The translations under genes were made by a program, and so were the position numbers. The notes below the pieces were generated by a model. The model saw only the letters and a list, made by a program, of their open reading frames with translations, was not told where the DNA came from and did no database searches. Below are positions 24,237 to 33,881 of a stretch of 64,000 bases of DNA, piece after piece (position 1 is the first letter of the stretch; each line of letters opens with the position of its first letter). The DNA is from Methylophilus sp. QUAN (GTDB lineage: Bacteria > Pseudomonadota > Gammaproteobacteria > Burkholderiales > Methylophilaceae). Location of the stretch: NCBI RefSeq assembly GCF_015354445.1, contig NZ_JADKYT010000001.1, positions 1,116,001 to 1,180,000 of the forward strand, read 5' to 3'.

Positions 24237-26841
24237 AATTGGGTGGCTGCGGGGAGTATTGTGTCAGCAGCATGTGTTCAAAGTCAGCTGCTGGCATCGG
24301 TTTGGCGAACAAGTAGCCTTGCCCAAAGTCACAATGTATTTCTTTCAGTAAATGCAGTTGTGTTTCCGTTTCTATGCCTTCCGCGATGACTTTAATGTTG
24401 AGTTTATGCGCCATTTCAATAATCGCTTCACAAATCGCGAGCTCGCTGGAATCTGGTGCCAGGTTGGCCGTGAACGAGCGATCAATTTTCAAATAGTCTA
24501 CGTTGAATTTTTTCAGGTATGACAGTGACGAATAGCCGGTGCCAAAATCATCAATGGCAATATGCATGCCGGCATTGTGAAATCCCGTCAGCTTTTCTTC
24601 AATATTGCCGACCACATCCATCAGCACGCCCTCGGTAATTTCAATCACTACGCACTTGGTTGGGAAATGAATGTGGTCCAGCAGGTTGATCCAGCTATGC
24701 ATCATTTCTTCATTCGTCTTAAATTGCACTGGCGATTTATTGACGGCAATTTCAAAGTCACGTCCCAGCAGTTGTTTAAACCTGGCGCCTTGCTTAACGG
24801 CTTCAATAAATACCCAGTTACCAATCTCATGAATGGTGCCGTAGTGTTCACAAATGGGGATGAAAATATCAGGGCTGATATACCCTAGCTCCGGATGTTT
24901 CCAGCGCAGCAAGGCTTCTGCTTTATTGATGCGGCCGCTGGATAGCTCAATTATCGGTTGATAGTGCACGGAGAATTGTTTGAGTGGCAGTGCCTGCCGT
25001 AAATCGGTAGACAGACGGATACGAAAATCGGATTCCTGCTGCATGAGCTTGGTGAAAAAACGGTAACAGCCACGCCCGGCATTTTTGGCCACATACATGG
25101 CCTGGTCTGCGACTTTGAGCAGCTCTTGTGCATCGGTAGCGTCTTCAGGGTAAATGGCAATGCCGATGCTGGCTGAGATAAATGCCTCTTTTTTCGCGGT
25201 GATAAACGGTTCAGACAAGTGATCAATAATATTCTGTGCAATATGCGCAATCATCATATTGTCGTGGGTATCACTCAGAATCACGGTGAACTCATCGCCA
25301 CCGAGGCGGGCGACGGTATCGGATTTGCGCACACAAGCAACGATGCGGGCAGCGGCTTCAATCAGCAAAGTGTCGCCGACATTGTGGCCGTGCGTATCAT
25401 TAATCTCTTTAAAGCGGTCGAGGTCGATAAACAGCAGGGCGCATTTCTGGTGTTCCCGTTGCGTCAGTTTGAGGGTTTGTTCCAGTCTGTCCTGAAATAG
25501 TTGCCGGTTAGGCAGCTTGGTTAATTGGTCAAAATTGGCCTGCTTGAGTATCAGCGCCTCTGCTTCTTTGATCGCTGAGATATCAGAAAACAGGCCGACG
25601 CGCCTATGCACCGTACCGTCTGCCTGGTAAGACGTGTTGATCGTGAGCCAGGTGGGGAAAATAGCGCCATTCTTACGTTTGCTCCAGACTTCACCTTGCC
25701 ATTGCCCACGGGCCTGAATGGCCTGGCTTTGCGCGGCATAAAAAGGGGCATCGTGCTGATCGGAGCGCAAGAGGGTGATGGATTGCCCCTTGATTTCCTC
25801 CAGCGCATAGCCCGTCATTTTAGTAAATGCGGGGTTGATCGCCAAAACCGCACCATAGGCATCTGTGATGGCCATCGCCTCACTACTGTTGTTATAGACC
25901 AGGCCCGCCAGCTTCAGCTCTTCTTCTGCCAGTTTTCTTTCGCTGATGTCTTGCACCGCGCTGATGTAATACAGAGGTTGCTGTTGATCATCACGTAATA
26001 AATGCACTGACAGATTCACCCACACCACTTGCCCCATTTTGTGCAGGTAGCGTTTCTCTACAATATATTGGTCAATGTCACCGTTTAACAAGCGAGCAAT
26101 CGTTTCCGCTTCCTTGATCAGGTCATCAGGCAGCGTAATTTGCTGGTAAGTCATGTGCTGTGACAGGATGTCGTCCTGGCTATAACCGATGATGCGGCAA
26201 AATTCGCGGTTGATTTGCAAAAAGCGGCCAGATAAATCCACTTGTGCAATGCCAATCGCAGCGTGTTCAAACACCGCCCGGAATAAGGCCTCGCTATCCC
26301 GCAGGGCTTCCCTGGCCTGGTCTCTTTGCTCGGTAGCCACGCTGGAGTGGTAAATATGGTAGAGGCTGAGCTGGATGCTGTCGCGGAACTGCCCAAGCAG
26401 ATCTATCACTAGGTGGTCATAGTGATGCTCTTTGTTATCCAGGATGCAAATCGTGCCAAACACCTCGCCATTCGGCCAGTTGAGCGGTAATCCGTAATAG
26501 GAAATCATGCCCAGGGCAACATCAGGATTCTGTTCCCAGCCCGGGCTGGTCAATGCATTCGGAATTAATAGGGCTTGGCGATTGCTGATGACATTTTCGC
26601 AATAGAGGCCAGTATTTAAACGGGCATGCTCCCCTTGATGATAGACATTGCCTTCGCTATGGCTGGCAACAAATACCTCAATTTCTTCCGCATGCGCACG
26701 CATGATGAGTGCGGCCGGAATATGGGCAATATAGGCAAGCAAGTCTGTGGTGATTTGCCAGCTTTGCAGCACTTTCTCTGGCACATCGATGTCGTCGAGG
26801 ACGGAATATTTGGGCAATGCCCCAGCTAGCTGATTGATCAT
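24235..26841 (-). CDS. GAF-PAS-PAS-GGDEF-EAL cyclic-di-GMP signalling protein
   Basis: An 868-residue cytoplasmic protein. Order: GAF-like domain (about 25-165, with YYGLPLNWPNGEVFGTICIL), PAS (about 180-300) ending in a PAC-like ISAVQDISERKLAEEEL, second PAS with MTGYALEEIKGQSITLLRSD, GGDEF domain with intact RLGGDEFTVIL, and EAL domain with AEALLRW, EITEGVLM, DDFGTGYSSLSYL and EGIETE. Both catalytic motifs look intact, so it could make or degrade cyclic di-GMP. ATG 26841 follows GGGGGTAGTT and is preferred to a TTG four codons upstream. No membrane helix is seen. Confidence 0.92.
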   Translation of the reverse strand: MINQLAGALPKYSVLDDIDVPEKVLQSWQITTDLLAYIAHIPAALIMRAHAEEIEVFVASHSEGNVYHQGEHARLNTGLYCENVISNRQALLIPNALTSPGWEQNPDVALGMISYYGLPLNWPNGEVFGTICILDNKEHHYDHLVIDLLGQFRDSIQLSLYHIYHSSVATEQRDQAREALRDSEALFRAVFEHAAIGIAQVDLSGRFLQINREFCRIIGYSQDDILSQHMTYQQITLPDDLIKEAETIARLLNGDIDQYIVEKRYLHKMGQVVWVNLSVHLLRDDQQQPLYYISAVQDISERKLAEEELKLAGLVYNNSSEAMAITDAYGAVLAINPAFTKMTGYALEEIKGQSITLLRSDQHDAPFYAAQSQAIQARGQWQGEVWSKRKNGAIFPTWLTINTSYQADGTVHRRVGLFSDISAIKEAEALILKQANFDQLTKLPNRQLFQDRLEQTLKLTQREHQKCALLFIDLDRFKEINDTHGHNVGDTLLIEAAARIVACVRKSDTVARLGGDEFTVILSDTHDNMMIAHIAQNIIDHLSEPFITAKKEAFISASIGIAIYPEDATDAQELLKVADQAMYVAKNAGRGCYRFFTKLMQQESDFRIRLSTDLRQALPLKQFSVHYQPIIELSSGRINKAEALLRWKHPELGYISPDIFIPICEHYGTIHEIGNWVFIEAVKQGARFKQLLGRDFEIAVNKSPVQFKTNEEMMHSWINLLDHIHFPTKCVVIEITEGVLMDVVGNIEEKLTGFHNAGMHIAIDDFGTGYSSLSYLKKFNVDYLKIDRSFTANLAPDSSELAICEAIIEMAHKLNIKVIAEGIETETQLHLLKEIHCDFGQGYLFAKPMPAADFEHMLLTQYSPQPPN

Positions 26842-26853
26842 AACTACCCCCAA

Positions 26854-27156
26854 TACTGTTCGTAGTCATTTTTGTATGGCATGACACACGTCTTTATTCT
26901 TTTTCGGCAAGAAACAGGAATTTCTTTACGTATGTTAATGTCATTATGTGCCTTAAAAATCGCATAATCAATGTCGATCAAGGCGTGGGTATGAAAAGAT
27001 TTGATAAGAAACAGTGCCTTGCGCTGACATGCAAATATCACTGAAAAAGATTGAACTGTGAGACAGAATCCGCAAAAATAACGCATGCATGTTATTGTAA
27101 ACAGGATGCTTTTTTAGCATCGCCTGGTTTTTTGACGCCATGACAAAGGAGTTGCG
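26854..27156. other. Intergenic region without a recognised gene
   Basis: About 300 AT-rich bases between the divergent GGDEF-EAL and cupin genes. It must hold both promoters; I see no structured RNA, repeat or convincing short gene in it. Confidence 0.5.
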
Positions 27157-27429
27157 ATGAGCCAGATCAAAGTAGAAAAGCCCAGTGCGGTGACCTTGGC
27201 CGCCTTGGGGGTGAAGCAATGGCCAACCTGGTCGAAAGACGTGTCGACGTTTACATGGCAATACAGCAGCACTGAGATTGCTTACATTATTGAAGGGGAG
27301 GTCACTGTCACCCCTAAAGATGGTGCGCCGGTGAACTTTGCAGCCGGTGACCTGGTCACCTTCGCCAGCGGCCTGGATTGTGTCTGGGAAGTCAAAAAGC
27401 CGCTACGCAAACACTATCATTTTGAGTAG
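27157..27429 (+). CDS. Small cupin-fold protein, paralogue of the 18832 gene
   Basis: A 90-residue single-domain cupin aligned along its length with the protein at 18832: LGVKQWPTW, STEIAYIIEGEVTVTP, AAGDLVTFASGL and VWEVKKPLRKHYHFE. The start follows AAAGGAG. The stop is three bases from the convergent glnD stop. The conserved Glu and small-cupin pattern suggest a metal- or ligand-binding beta barrel; function is unknown. Confidence 0.82.
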   Translation: MSQIKVEKPSAVTLAALGVKQWPTWSKDVSTFTWQYSSTEIAYIIEGEVTVTPKDGAPVNFAAGDLVTFASGLDCVWEVKKPLRKHYHFE

Positions 27430-27432
27430 TGT

Positions 27433-30009
27433 TTAAAGTGCAGACAGCGCCTGCTTGAGTGCGTCGGTTTGCGTGTCGTCCATGGCCTGACCATTGCATG
27501 ATGAGATCAGGAAACTGTCTTCTACGCGGTTACCCAGCGTATTGATTTTGGCGTTATGTAATTCAATACCATGCGTGAGAAACACCAGTGCCATGCTAGC
27601 CAGCAGGCCTGGCCTGTCATTGGCAACCACATCCAGTTGCTGGAACACTGCCGAGGTCTCCAACTGGTGAGCGACTGGGCGCAGGTTGACCTGGGTTGGA
27701 ATCGGCATGTGCTTGACCTGGCGGCTGACGCGTCCGCGTATAGGCGTAGGGATCGCCTGCGCACTGAGCAACTGGTCGTTCAGGCCCTGTTCTATGTGTT
27801 TGAGCAGGCCGTTATAACTGATCTGGCGGGTTTCCGGTTCCAGCACAATAAAGTTATCCAGCGCGTAGCCATGCGCAGTGGTGTAAATCTTAGCCTGCAC
27901 AATGTTGTATTGCATGCTGTCAAAAAAGTGGCAGATGCGGGCAAAAATCTCTTTCTGGTCGCGGCTGTAAATCATGACCTGTATGCCGTCACCCTTGGGG
28001 CTCAGACGCGCGCGTACAATCGGTTTTTCCGAACGCAGGTGCGGGATCAGCAAGCGGCTCTGCCAGGCAATCTCGTCACTCTCAAAACGGCTGAAATAAC
28101 CCGTGCCAAAGGCTTGCCATAACGGTTGCACAGAAGCCTCTTTCAGGTTGAAGCTGCTGAGTTTGTGCAATACCTCTTGCTTGCGCAAGCGCAATTGGGC
28201 TTCGGTGTTAAGTGATTGCTGCAACACGCGGCGTGTCTGCAAAAACAGGCTTTCCAGTAGCTTGGCTTTCCAGGCGTTCCACACGTTGGGGCTTGTGCCG
28301 CGAATGTCTGCCACGGTTAATAAATATAAAGCGGTCAGGCGGTATTCAGAGCCCACCAGTTGCGCAAATGCTTCAATCACATCCGGGTCTGATAAGTCGC
28401 TTTTCTGTGCCGTACTCGATAATTTCAAATGTGCTTCAACCAGCCAGGCGACCAGATCGGTATCCGCTTTGGGCAAGCCCAGTGTTTGGCAAAATCGTCT
28501 GGCATCAATGGTGCCTAGCTGTGAGTGATCGCCGCCACGGCCTTTGGCAATATCGTGAAAAATCGCGGCCAGGTAGAGTAAATGCGGCTGGCTAAATTCA
28601 TTAAACAGCTGGCTGCATAGCGGAAACTCATGGCGCAGGTCTGGCTTGGCAAAACGGCGCAAATTGCGCAACACATTTAAGGTGTGTTCATCTACCGTGT
28701 AGACATGAAACAGGTCGTGCTGCATTTGCGCAATGACGCGGCCAAACACCGGGATATAACGCCCAAGGATGCCATAACGGTTCATGCGGCGAAGGCTGCG
28801 GTGCACGCCTTCACGGCTTTGCAGTATCTGCAGGAACAGAGCTTTGTGTGCAGCATTCTGCCTGAATTGACGATCAATCAGTGGCTGGGCTGTTTGTAAC
28901 GCCCGGACCAGCGGCGCACTGAACCCGGTAATGGCGGGGTGCTGTTGTAGTAGCTGGAAGCAGCGCAGGATGGCTTCTGGTTTGCGCTGAAAAAGATCTT
29001 CAGTCTGCGCGCTCAGCAGGCCTTGTGATAGCATAAAGTCCTGGTCAAGGACGCTGGGTGCTTCTGTGGCAGGGCTGACGCGGGCATGCATCAGTTTGAG
29101 CAGCACTTCATTTTCAATGATGACGGCCCTGGCACTACGGTAAAAGCCTTGCATTAATTGTTCGCTGGCACGTTTTTGCGGTGTGGTTTGATAACCCATT
29201 TGTTCGGCCAGCGTATTTTGAAAGTCAAATACCAGGCGATCTTCGCGGCGTTTGGACAGTAGGTGCAGGCGGATACGCAGGTTTTGCAGCAGGCGTTCAT
29301 GGCGCTTGAGTTGGCTGGCCTGGCTGCGGTTAAGCAGGCCAGCTTGCACCAGGGCATTCCAGTCATGACCCAAGCCCTGGCTTTGGGCTATCCATAACAC
29401 CATATGCAAGTCACGCAGCCCGCCTGGGCTTTCCTTGATATTAGGCTCCAGGTTGTAGGCGGTGTCGTGAAACTTGGCGTGACGGATTTGTTGTTCACGC
29501 AGTTTCTCGGCAAAAAAACGGGCACTGTCTAGTTCTGCGTGTAATGTGTGCGTGAGGCTTTTAAAACTGGTTTTGTCACCGGTGAGCCAACGTGCTTCCA
29601 GCAGGTTGGTCATGATGGTGACGTCGAGCTTGGCTTCGTCCAGGCACTCTTGTAAGGTACGCACGCTGTGGCCTATGTTGAGGCCAATGTCCCATAAAGT
29701 GCCGATCAGGGATTCGACAGTCGCTTGCAAGGCGCTGTCACTGTTTTCAGGCATCAGAATCAGCAGGTCGATGTCTGAGTGCGGGAACATATCGCCCCGG
29801 CCATAACCGCCGACGGCAATCAGGCTGGCGGTCGGTGGCAGTTCATAACTGCGCCAGAGGTCTTTAAGCAGTTGGTCAAGCACACGGGTGTGTTGCTGTA
29901 GCAGTATTTTGGCTTGCGGATTCGCCAGGTAAGCGTCGGCCATCTGCTGGCGTGCCAGTTGTAACGACTCCCGCCAGTGCTTGAGTTGTTCTTTGGCAAT
30001 CACCATCAT
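27433..30009 (-). CDS. glnD: Bifunctional PII uridylyltransferase / uridylyl-removing enzyme
   Basis: An 858-residue nitrogen sensor that uridylylates PII under nitrogen limitation and removes UMP in excess. Domains: nucleotidyltransferase with GGYGRGDMFPHSDIDLLIL (about 67-85), a GlnE-like middle, HD hydrolase domain with AAIFHDIAKGRGGDHS (about 460), and two C-terminal ACT domains that sense glutamine (the second starts VVANDRPGLLASMALVF). Length is normal. It follows map by 11 bases on the same strand, a standard proteobacterial pairing. Confidence 0.95.
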   Translation of the reverse strand: MMVIAKEQLKHWRESLQLARQQMADAYLANPQAKILLQQHTRVLDQLLKDLWRSYELPPTASLIAVGGYGRGDMFPHSDIDLLILMPENSDSALQATVESLIGTLWDIGLNIGHSVRTLQECLDEAKLDVTIMTNLLEARWLTGDKTSFKSLTHTLHAELDSARFFAEKLREQQIRHAKFHDTAYNLEPNIKESPGGLRDLHMVLWIAQSQGLGHDWNALVQAGLLNRSQASQLKRHERLLQNLRIRLHLLSKRREDRLVFDFQNTLAEQMGYQTTPQKRASEQLMQGFYRSARAVIIENEVLLKLMHARVSPATEAPSVLDQDFMLSQGLLSAQTEDLFQRKPEAILRCFQLLQQHPAITGFSAPLVRALQTAQPLIDRQFRQNAAHKALFLQILQSREGVHRSLRRMNRYGILGRYIPVFGRVIAQMQHDLFHVYTVDEHTLNVLRNLRRFAKPDLRHEFPLCSQLFNEFSQPHLLYLAAIFHDIAKGRGGDHSQLGTIDARRFCQTLGLPKADTDLVAWLVEAHLKLSSTAQKSDLSDPDVIEAFAQLVGSEYRLTALYLLTVADIRGTSPNVWNAWKAKLLESLFLQTRRVLQQSLNTEAQLRLRKQEVLHKLSSFNLKEASVQPLWQAFGTGYFSRFESDEIAWQSRLLIPHLRSEKPIVRARLSPKGDGIQVMIYSRDQKEIFARICHFFDSMQYNIVQAKIYTTAHGYALDNFIVLEPETRQISYNGLLKHIEQGLNDQLLSAQAIPTPIRGRVSRQVKHMPIPTQVNLRPVAHQLETSAVFQQLDVVANDRPGLLASMALVFLTHGIELHNAKINTLGNRVEDSFLISSCNGQAMDDTQTDALKQALSAL

Positions 30010-30020
30010 GATCCTGTCGC

Positions 30021-30815
30021 CTAGAGAACGGGGCGCGGCGGCGTACCGGCAGATAGCGTCATGATTTCAAAACCCTCTTCGGTGACCAGTACCGTATGCT
30101 CCCATTGGGCTGACAAACTGCGGTCTTTGGTGACCACTGTCCAGCCATCGGACATGAATTTAATGTCGCGACGACCGGCATTAATCATGGGCTCAATCGT
30201 GAAGATCATGCCTGCCTTGAGCGGCAGGCCAGCGCCTGGCCTGCCGTAATGCAGCACTTGTGGTTCACAATGGAATTTTTTGCCTATGCCATGCCCGCAA
30301 AATTCACGCACGATGCTGTAGCCATTTTTTTCGGCAAACGATTGAATGGCGTAGCCGATATCGCCAAGCGTATTGCCAGGTTTCACTTTTTCAATGCCAC
30401 GCCACATGGCCTGGTAGGTCAGTTCGCACAGGCGTTTTGCCTGTGGCGTGACGCTGCCGACCATAAACATGCGCGAGGTGTCGCCGTGATAACCATCTTT
30501 GATCACGGTAATATCGAGATTGACGATATCACCATTTTTCAGCTCTTTTTCGCTGGGCACGCCGTGGCAAATTTGCTGGTTGATTGAAGTGCAAATAGAC
30601 TTGGGATAAGGCGTATGGCCATCTGGCGCATAATTAAGCGGTGCGGGAATCGCCTGTTGCACATTGACGATATAGTCATGGCATAACTGGTCCAGCTTGT
30701 TGGTGGTGACGCCAGCCACGACAAACGGCGTGATGTAGTCCAGTACCTCTGAGGCCAGGCGACCGGCGATGCGCATTTTTTCGATGTCTTCGGGGGTGTG
30801 CAGAATGATTGCCAT
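30021..30815 (-). CDS. map: Methionine aminopeptidase, type I
   Basis: A 264-residue dimetal peptidase that removes the initiator methionine. Conserved features: CTSINQQICHGVPSEK with the His of the active site, GDIVNLDITVIKDGYHGDTS with metal ligands Asp, GHGIGKKFHCEPQVLHYG, FTIEPMINAG and WEHTVLVTEEGFE. It is the first gene of map-glnD. rpsB, which often diverges from map, is not present here. Confidence 0.95.
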   Translation of the reverse strand: MAIILHTPEDIEKMRIAGRLASEVLDYITPFVVAGVTTNKLDQLCHDYIVNVQQAIPAPLNYAPDGHTPYPKSICTSINQQICHGVPSEKELKNGDIVNLDITVIKDGYHGDTSRMFMVGSVTPQAKRLCELTYQAMWRGIEKVKPGNTLGDIGYAIQSFAEKNGYSIVREFCGHGIGKKFHCEPQVLHYGRPGAGLPLKAGMIFTIEPMINAGRRDIKFMSDGWTVVTKDRSLSAQWEHTVLVTEEGFEIMTLSAGTPPRPVL

Positions 30816-31048
30816 ATGCTGATGACCTTACAAAACCAGATTTTTCAAAATCTGGCTTGGGAATCAATAACTAAAATGTCATTCTAACATAGGCATTTAT
30901 CAGTCATGACTAAAGAAACACGCCTTTTGTGGCGTTAAAACAGATATACCCTAAAAAGAAACAGGCGCTGATTTGTGTGATTGATTGCAACATCGCATGC
31001 GGTGCCAATGTTTTATACTCGGGCGCATAATCAAGCTGGAGCGAATAC

Positions 31049-31879
31049 ATGGTGACACTCACCGAAGCAAGGCAACACCGGACTGTGAATGACTGGGTGG
31101 CCTTTTTTAAACAGGCCGATATCCCGGTATTACGGCAAACCGCCAGAGAGTTGGCTGCGCTGCGTGAACATGAAGACGATACGGGTGCGCGTGACATTAC
31201 CCGCGTGGTCATCAATGACCCGCTCATGATGTTCAAAGTGCTGACTTATGCCAACAATCATCGTAGCCGTCATCAGTTGCAAGACCTGGTGCAGGTCGAG
31301 CAGGCAATTATTATGATGGGCACCAGTACTTTCTTTGCCGAGATTCCTGCTGTGCCGCATGTCGAAGATGTATTAAACCAGCATGTGCCAGCCCTGGTGG
31401 ATTTGCTGAAACTGATGATACGTGCCCACCGTGCCGGTTATTTTGCGGCGGAATTTGCCTCACACCTGATGGATTTGCACGCAGAAGAGCTGCGCGTGGC
31501 GGCTTCATTATATGATTTTGCCGAAATGTTGATGTGGTGTTTTAACCCGGAGGCCATGGCTGAGATCAGCAAGCGCCAGGCTGCCGATAAGACCTTGCGC
31601 AGTCGTGTCGTACAGCAGGAAGTGCTTGGTTTCCGTGTGGTGGAATTACAGGCCGAGCTGGTCAGGGTGTTTAATCTGCCATCATTGTTGACCGACCTCA
31701 TGGATGAGCAGCGTGCCCATTTGCCTCGTGTGCGCAATGTACAGTTAGCGGTGAATCTGGCCCGGCATTCTGCCGAGGGCTGGCATAACGCGGCTTTGCC
31801 GGACGATTATAAGGATATCGCCCAGTTACTGCATGTGGATGTGGAACGCGTGATGCATATTGTCGGCGTGCCGCACTAG
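31049..31879 (+). CDS. HDOD-domain protein
   Basis: A 276-residue soluble protein with the HDOD fold, an HD-related domain without catalytic HD residues. Typical segments are LPVLRQTARELAALRE-like opening (here IPVLRQTARELAALRE), ITRVVINDPLMMFKVLTYAN, VEQAIIMMGTSTFFAEI and LYDFAEMLMWCFNPEAM. Such proteins act in bacterial signalling, often beside cyclic-di-GMP proteins. It is a single gene convergent with the TPR gene, 16 bases away. Target unknown. Confidence 0.82.
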   Translation: MVTLTEARQHRTVNDWVAFFKQADIPVLRQTARELAALREHEDDTGARDITRVVINDPLMMFKVLTYANNHRSRHQLQDLVQVEQAIIMMGTSTFFAEIPAVPHVEDVLNQHVPALVDLLKLMIRAHRAGYFAAEFASHLMDLHAEELRVAASLYDFAEMLMWCFNPEAMAEISKRQAADKTLRSRVVQQEVLGFRVVELQAELVRVFNLPSLLTDLMDEQRAHLPRVRNVQLAVNLARHSAEGWHNAALPDDYKDIAQLLHVDVERVMHIVGVPH

Positions 31880-31895
31880 TCCCTTAAAATATTGC

Positions 31896-33731
31896 TCAGG
31901 TTTCGCCAGGCCGGTTTGCCAACAGGTCGGTAATCGCCTGGTGTACCTGGTCAATCACATTTTCCCAAGGCTCTTCAGCCTCTTGTCTGAATAGCCTCAT
32001 GCCCGGATACCACGGGCTATCTTGCCGATGTTGCAACCAGCGGAAATGCGCCTGGTGCGGCAGCAATAACCAGACTGTTTTGCCTAATGCTGCTGCCAGA
32101 TGGGCGACGGCGGTATCAACTGAAATCACCAGGTCCATTTGCATGATCAGTCCGGCAGTTTCCGTCAAGTCTGTCAGGGCCGGATGGTGGCATTCCAGCA
32201 TGGGGAAGCGCTTGAGCATGATGTGGTCTTCACGGCGGAACTCCTTTTGCATGCTATGCCATTCGACTTCCATTTGCAGCAGCGGTGCCATCACGTAGAG
32301 CGGAATGCTGCGTAAACGGTCATATTTGTTGTCTGCATCCCCGCACCAGTTGAGGCCGATACGCAACCGGCGCGCGGGGCCTAACAGCTGCTGCCAGGGC
32401 AACTGGTGCCGGTCAGCAATCTGCAGATAGGGCAAGCTGGATGGAATCGTGTCCAGTCGTGTGTTAAACGCAGAGGGCAAACTCAGCATGGGGCAATGCA
32501 CATCAAAATGCGGCAGTGGTCGTCCGTCCTGGCGAATCACCAAAATGCCTGCATCTTGTGCCCAAAGGGCATTCATTAAATCAAACAAAGCCTCGGGTAC
32601 CGCAACAATCATCTGGTTGGGCTTAAAGGCTTTAATGAGCGGAATATAGCGGCAATACTGCAAGGTATCGCTCAGTGTTTGCTCAGCCTGGATGAGGATG
32701 GTTTTGCCGACCAGCGAGCCGGATTCACGCCACAATAAGCCCGGGTCCGGCCGTTGCGGGTCTGGCAATAGCTGAAAACGCGAGCCATACATTGGCCAAC
32801 CGTCTTCATATTCGCCTCTGGCCAGCTTGAGCATGCTCAGGTAGTAACGGGCTTGTGCGTGCTGCGGCGCATGTTGCAGGGCCGTGCTGAGGCAGGAGTA
32901 TGCCTCGTCGGTGTCGCCGTTCTCATACAGCGCAAGCCCCAGGTTGCAATAGGCCGAGGCGTAGCCAGGGTTGAGTTGCAGCGCCTGCCTGAAATCGGCA
33001 ATGGCTGCCGGATATTGGCCGAGCTGGCAGAGCACCACCCCGCGGTTGTTATACGGCACCGGCAAATTGGGTTGATAGTGAATGGCACCGTTAAAGCTGT
33101 CCAGCGCGGCTTGTGTTTGCCCCTGGAGTTGCAACATCAGGGCGCGTTGGTGGTAAGCCTCAGCAAAGTCCGGCTGGATATTGATGGCCTGTTGCATGCA
33201 TTGCAGGGCTTCATCGGTCGCCTGTAATTGCTGGCATAACACGCCCAGGCGGTAGTGAAAGTGCGCATGTTCGGGATGCGCAGCCACCGCTTGCCTGAGC
33301 ATATTGGCCGCTTGTTCTGGCTGTTGCGCTTGCAGCATCAGGTCTACACATTCGCTGAATGCCTGCGATTGCTGTGGGTCGAATTTGGTCGCGGTGCGCA
33401 GGCGCAAAATCGCCTCTTGCGTGCGCCCCATGTTTTTCAGCGCACGGGCATCCAGGTAATACAGTTGCGCCTGTTTGGCATCTAGGGCAATCGCTTTTTT
33501 ATAACATTCGTGCGCGGCTTTAAATTGCTGCGTGCGCATATGCAGGTTAGCCAGTTGCACATGCAGCTCAAGTATGTTGGGCTGCAGGCTGATCGCCTGC
33601 AGTAAATACTGCTCGGCGGCATGAAACTCCTGATTTTTTAACATCAGGCCAGCCAGCTTCTGGTAGGCATCCCAGCGCGACGGGTCATCGGCAATCAGTT
33701 TGAGCAGTTTTGCAATGGCTTCATTATTCAT
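31896..33731 (-). CDS. TPR-repeat protein with glycosyltransferase-like C-terminus
   Basis: A 611-residue protein. Residues about 1-330 are roughly nine tetratricopeptide repeats (for example AEAYHQRALMLQLQGQTQAA and YASAYCNLGLALYENGDTD). Residues about 340-600 resemble the GT9/heptosyltransferase-type C-terminal half, with MQMDLVISVDTAVAHLAAAL and GKTVWLLLP, a motif shared with TPR-fused glycosyltransferases. No signal peptide or membrane helix. It may modify a protein or envelope glycan; donor and acceptor cannot be told. It diverges from the peroxiredoxin gene. Confidence 0.8.
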   Translation of the reverse strand: MNNEAIAKLLKLIADDPSRWDAYQKLAGLMLKNQEFHAAEQYLLQAISLQPNILELHVQLANLHMRTQQFKAAHECYKKAIALDAKQAQLYYLDARALKNMGRTQEAILRLRTATKFDPQQSQAFSECVDLMLQAQQPEQAANMLRQAVAAHPEHAHFHYRLGVLCQQLQATDEALQCMQQAINIQPDFAEAYHQRALMLQLQGQTQAALDSFNGAIHYQPNLPVPYNNRGVVLCQLGQYPAAIADFRQALQLNPGYASAYCNLGLALYENGDTDEAYSCLSTALQHAPQHAQARYYLSMLKLARGEYEDGWPMYGSRFQLLPDPQRPDPGLLWRESGSLVGKTILIQAEQTLSDTLQYCRYIPLIKAFKPNQMIVAVPEALFDLMNALWAQDAGILVIRQDGRPLPHFDVHCPMLSLPSAFNTRLDTIPSSLPYLQIADRHQLPWQQLLGPARRLRIGLNWCGDADNKYDRLRSIPLYVMAPLLQMEVEWHSMQKEFRREDHIMLKRFPMLECHHPALTDLTETAGLIMQMDLVISVDTAVAHLAAALGKTVWLLLPHQAHFRWLQHRQDSPWYPGMRLFRQEAEEPWENVIDQVHQAITDLLANRPGET

Positions 33732-33881
33732 GGGAGAGACTGCAACACTTCAAACGTTTGCGTATGACCTTAAAATGACAGATGGCGGATTAAGGTACAA
33801 TAAGCAGCTTAAAGCGTCAACGGCCAAACGGTCATCAGGCCCACTTTAAAGTCACTTCACGTCTACAGGGGAAATCAAGCA

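Noticed and set aside
26960-26980. ATCAA repeats near 26965 as an FNR site
   Set aside because: The two ATCAA copies are in direct, not inverted, orientation.
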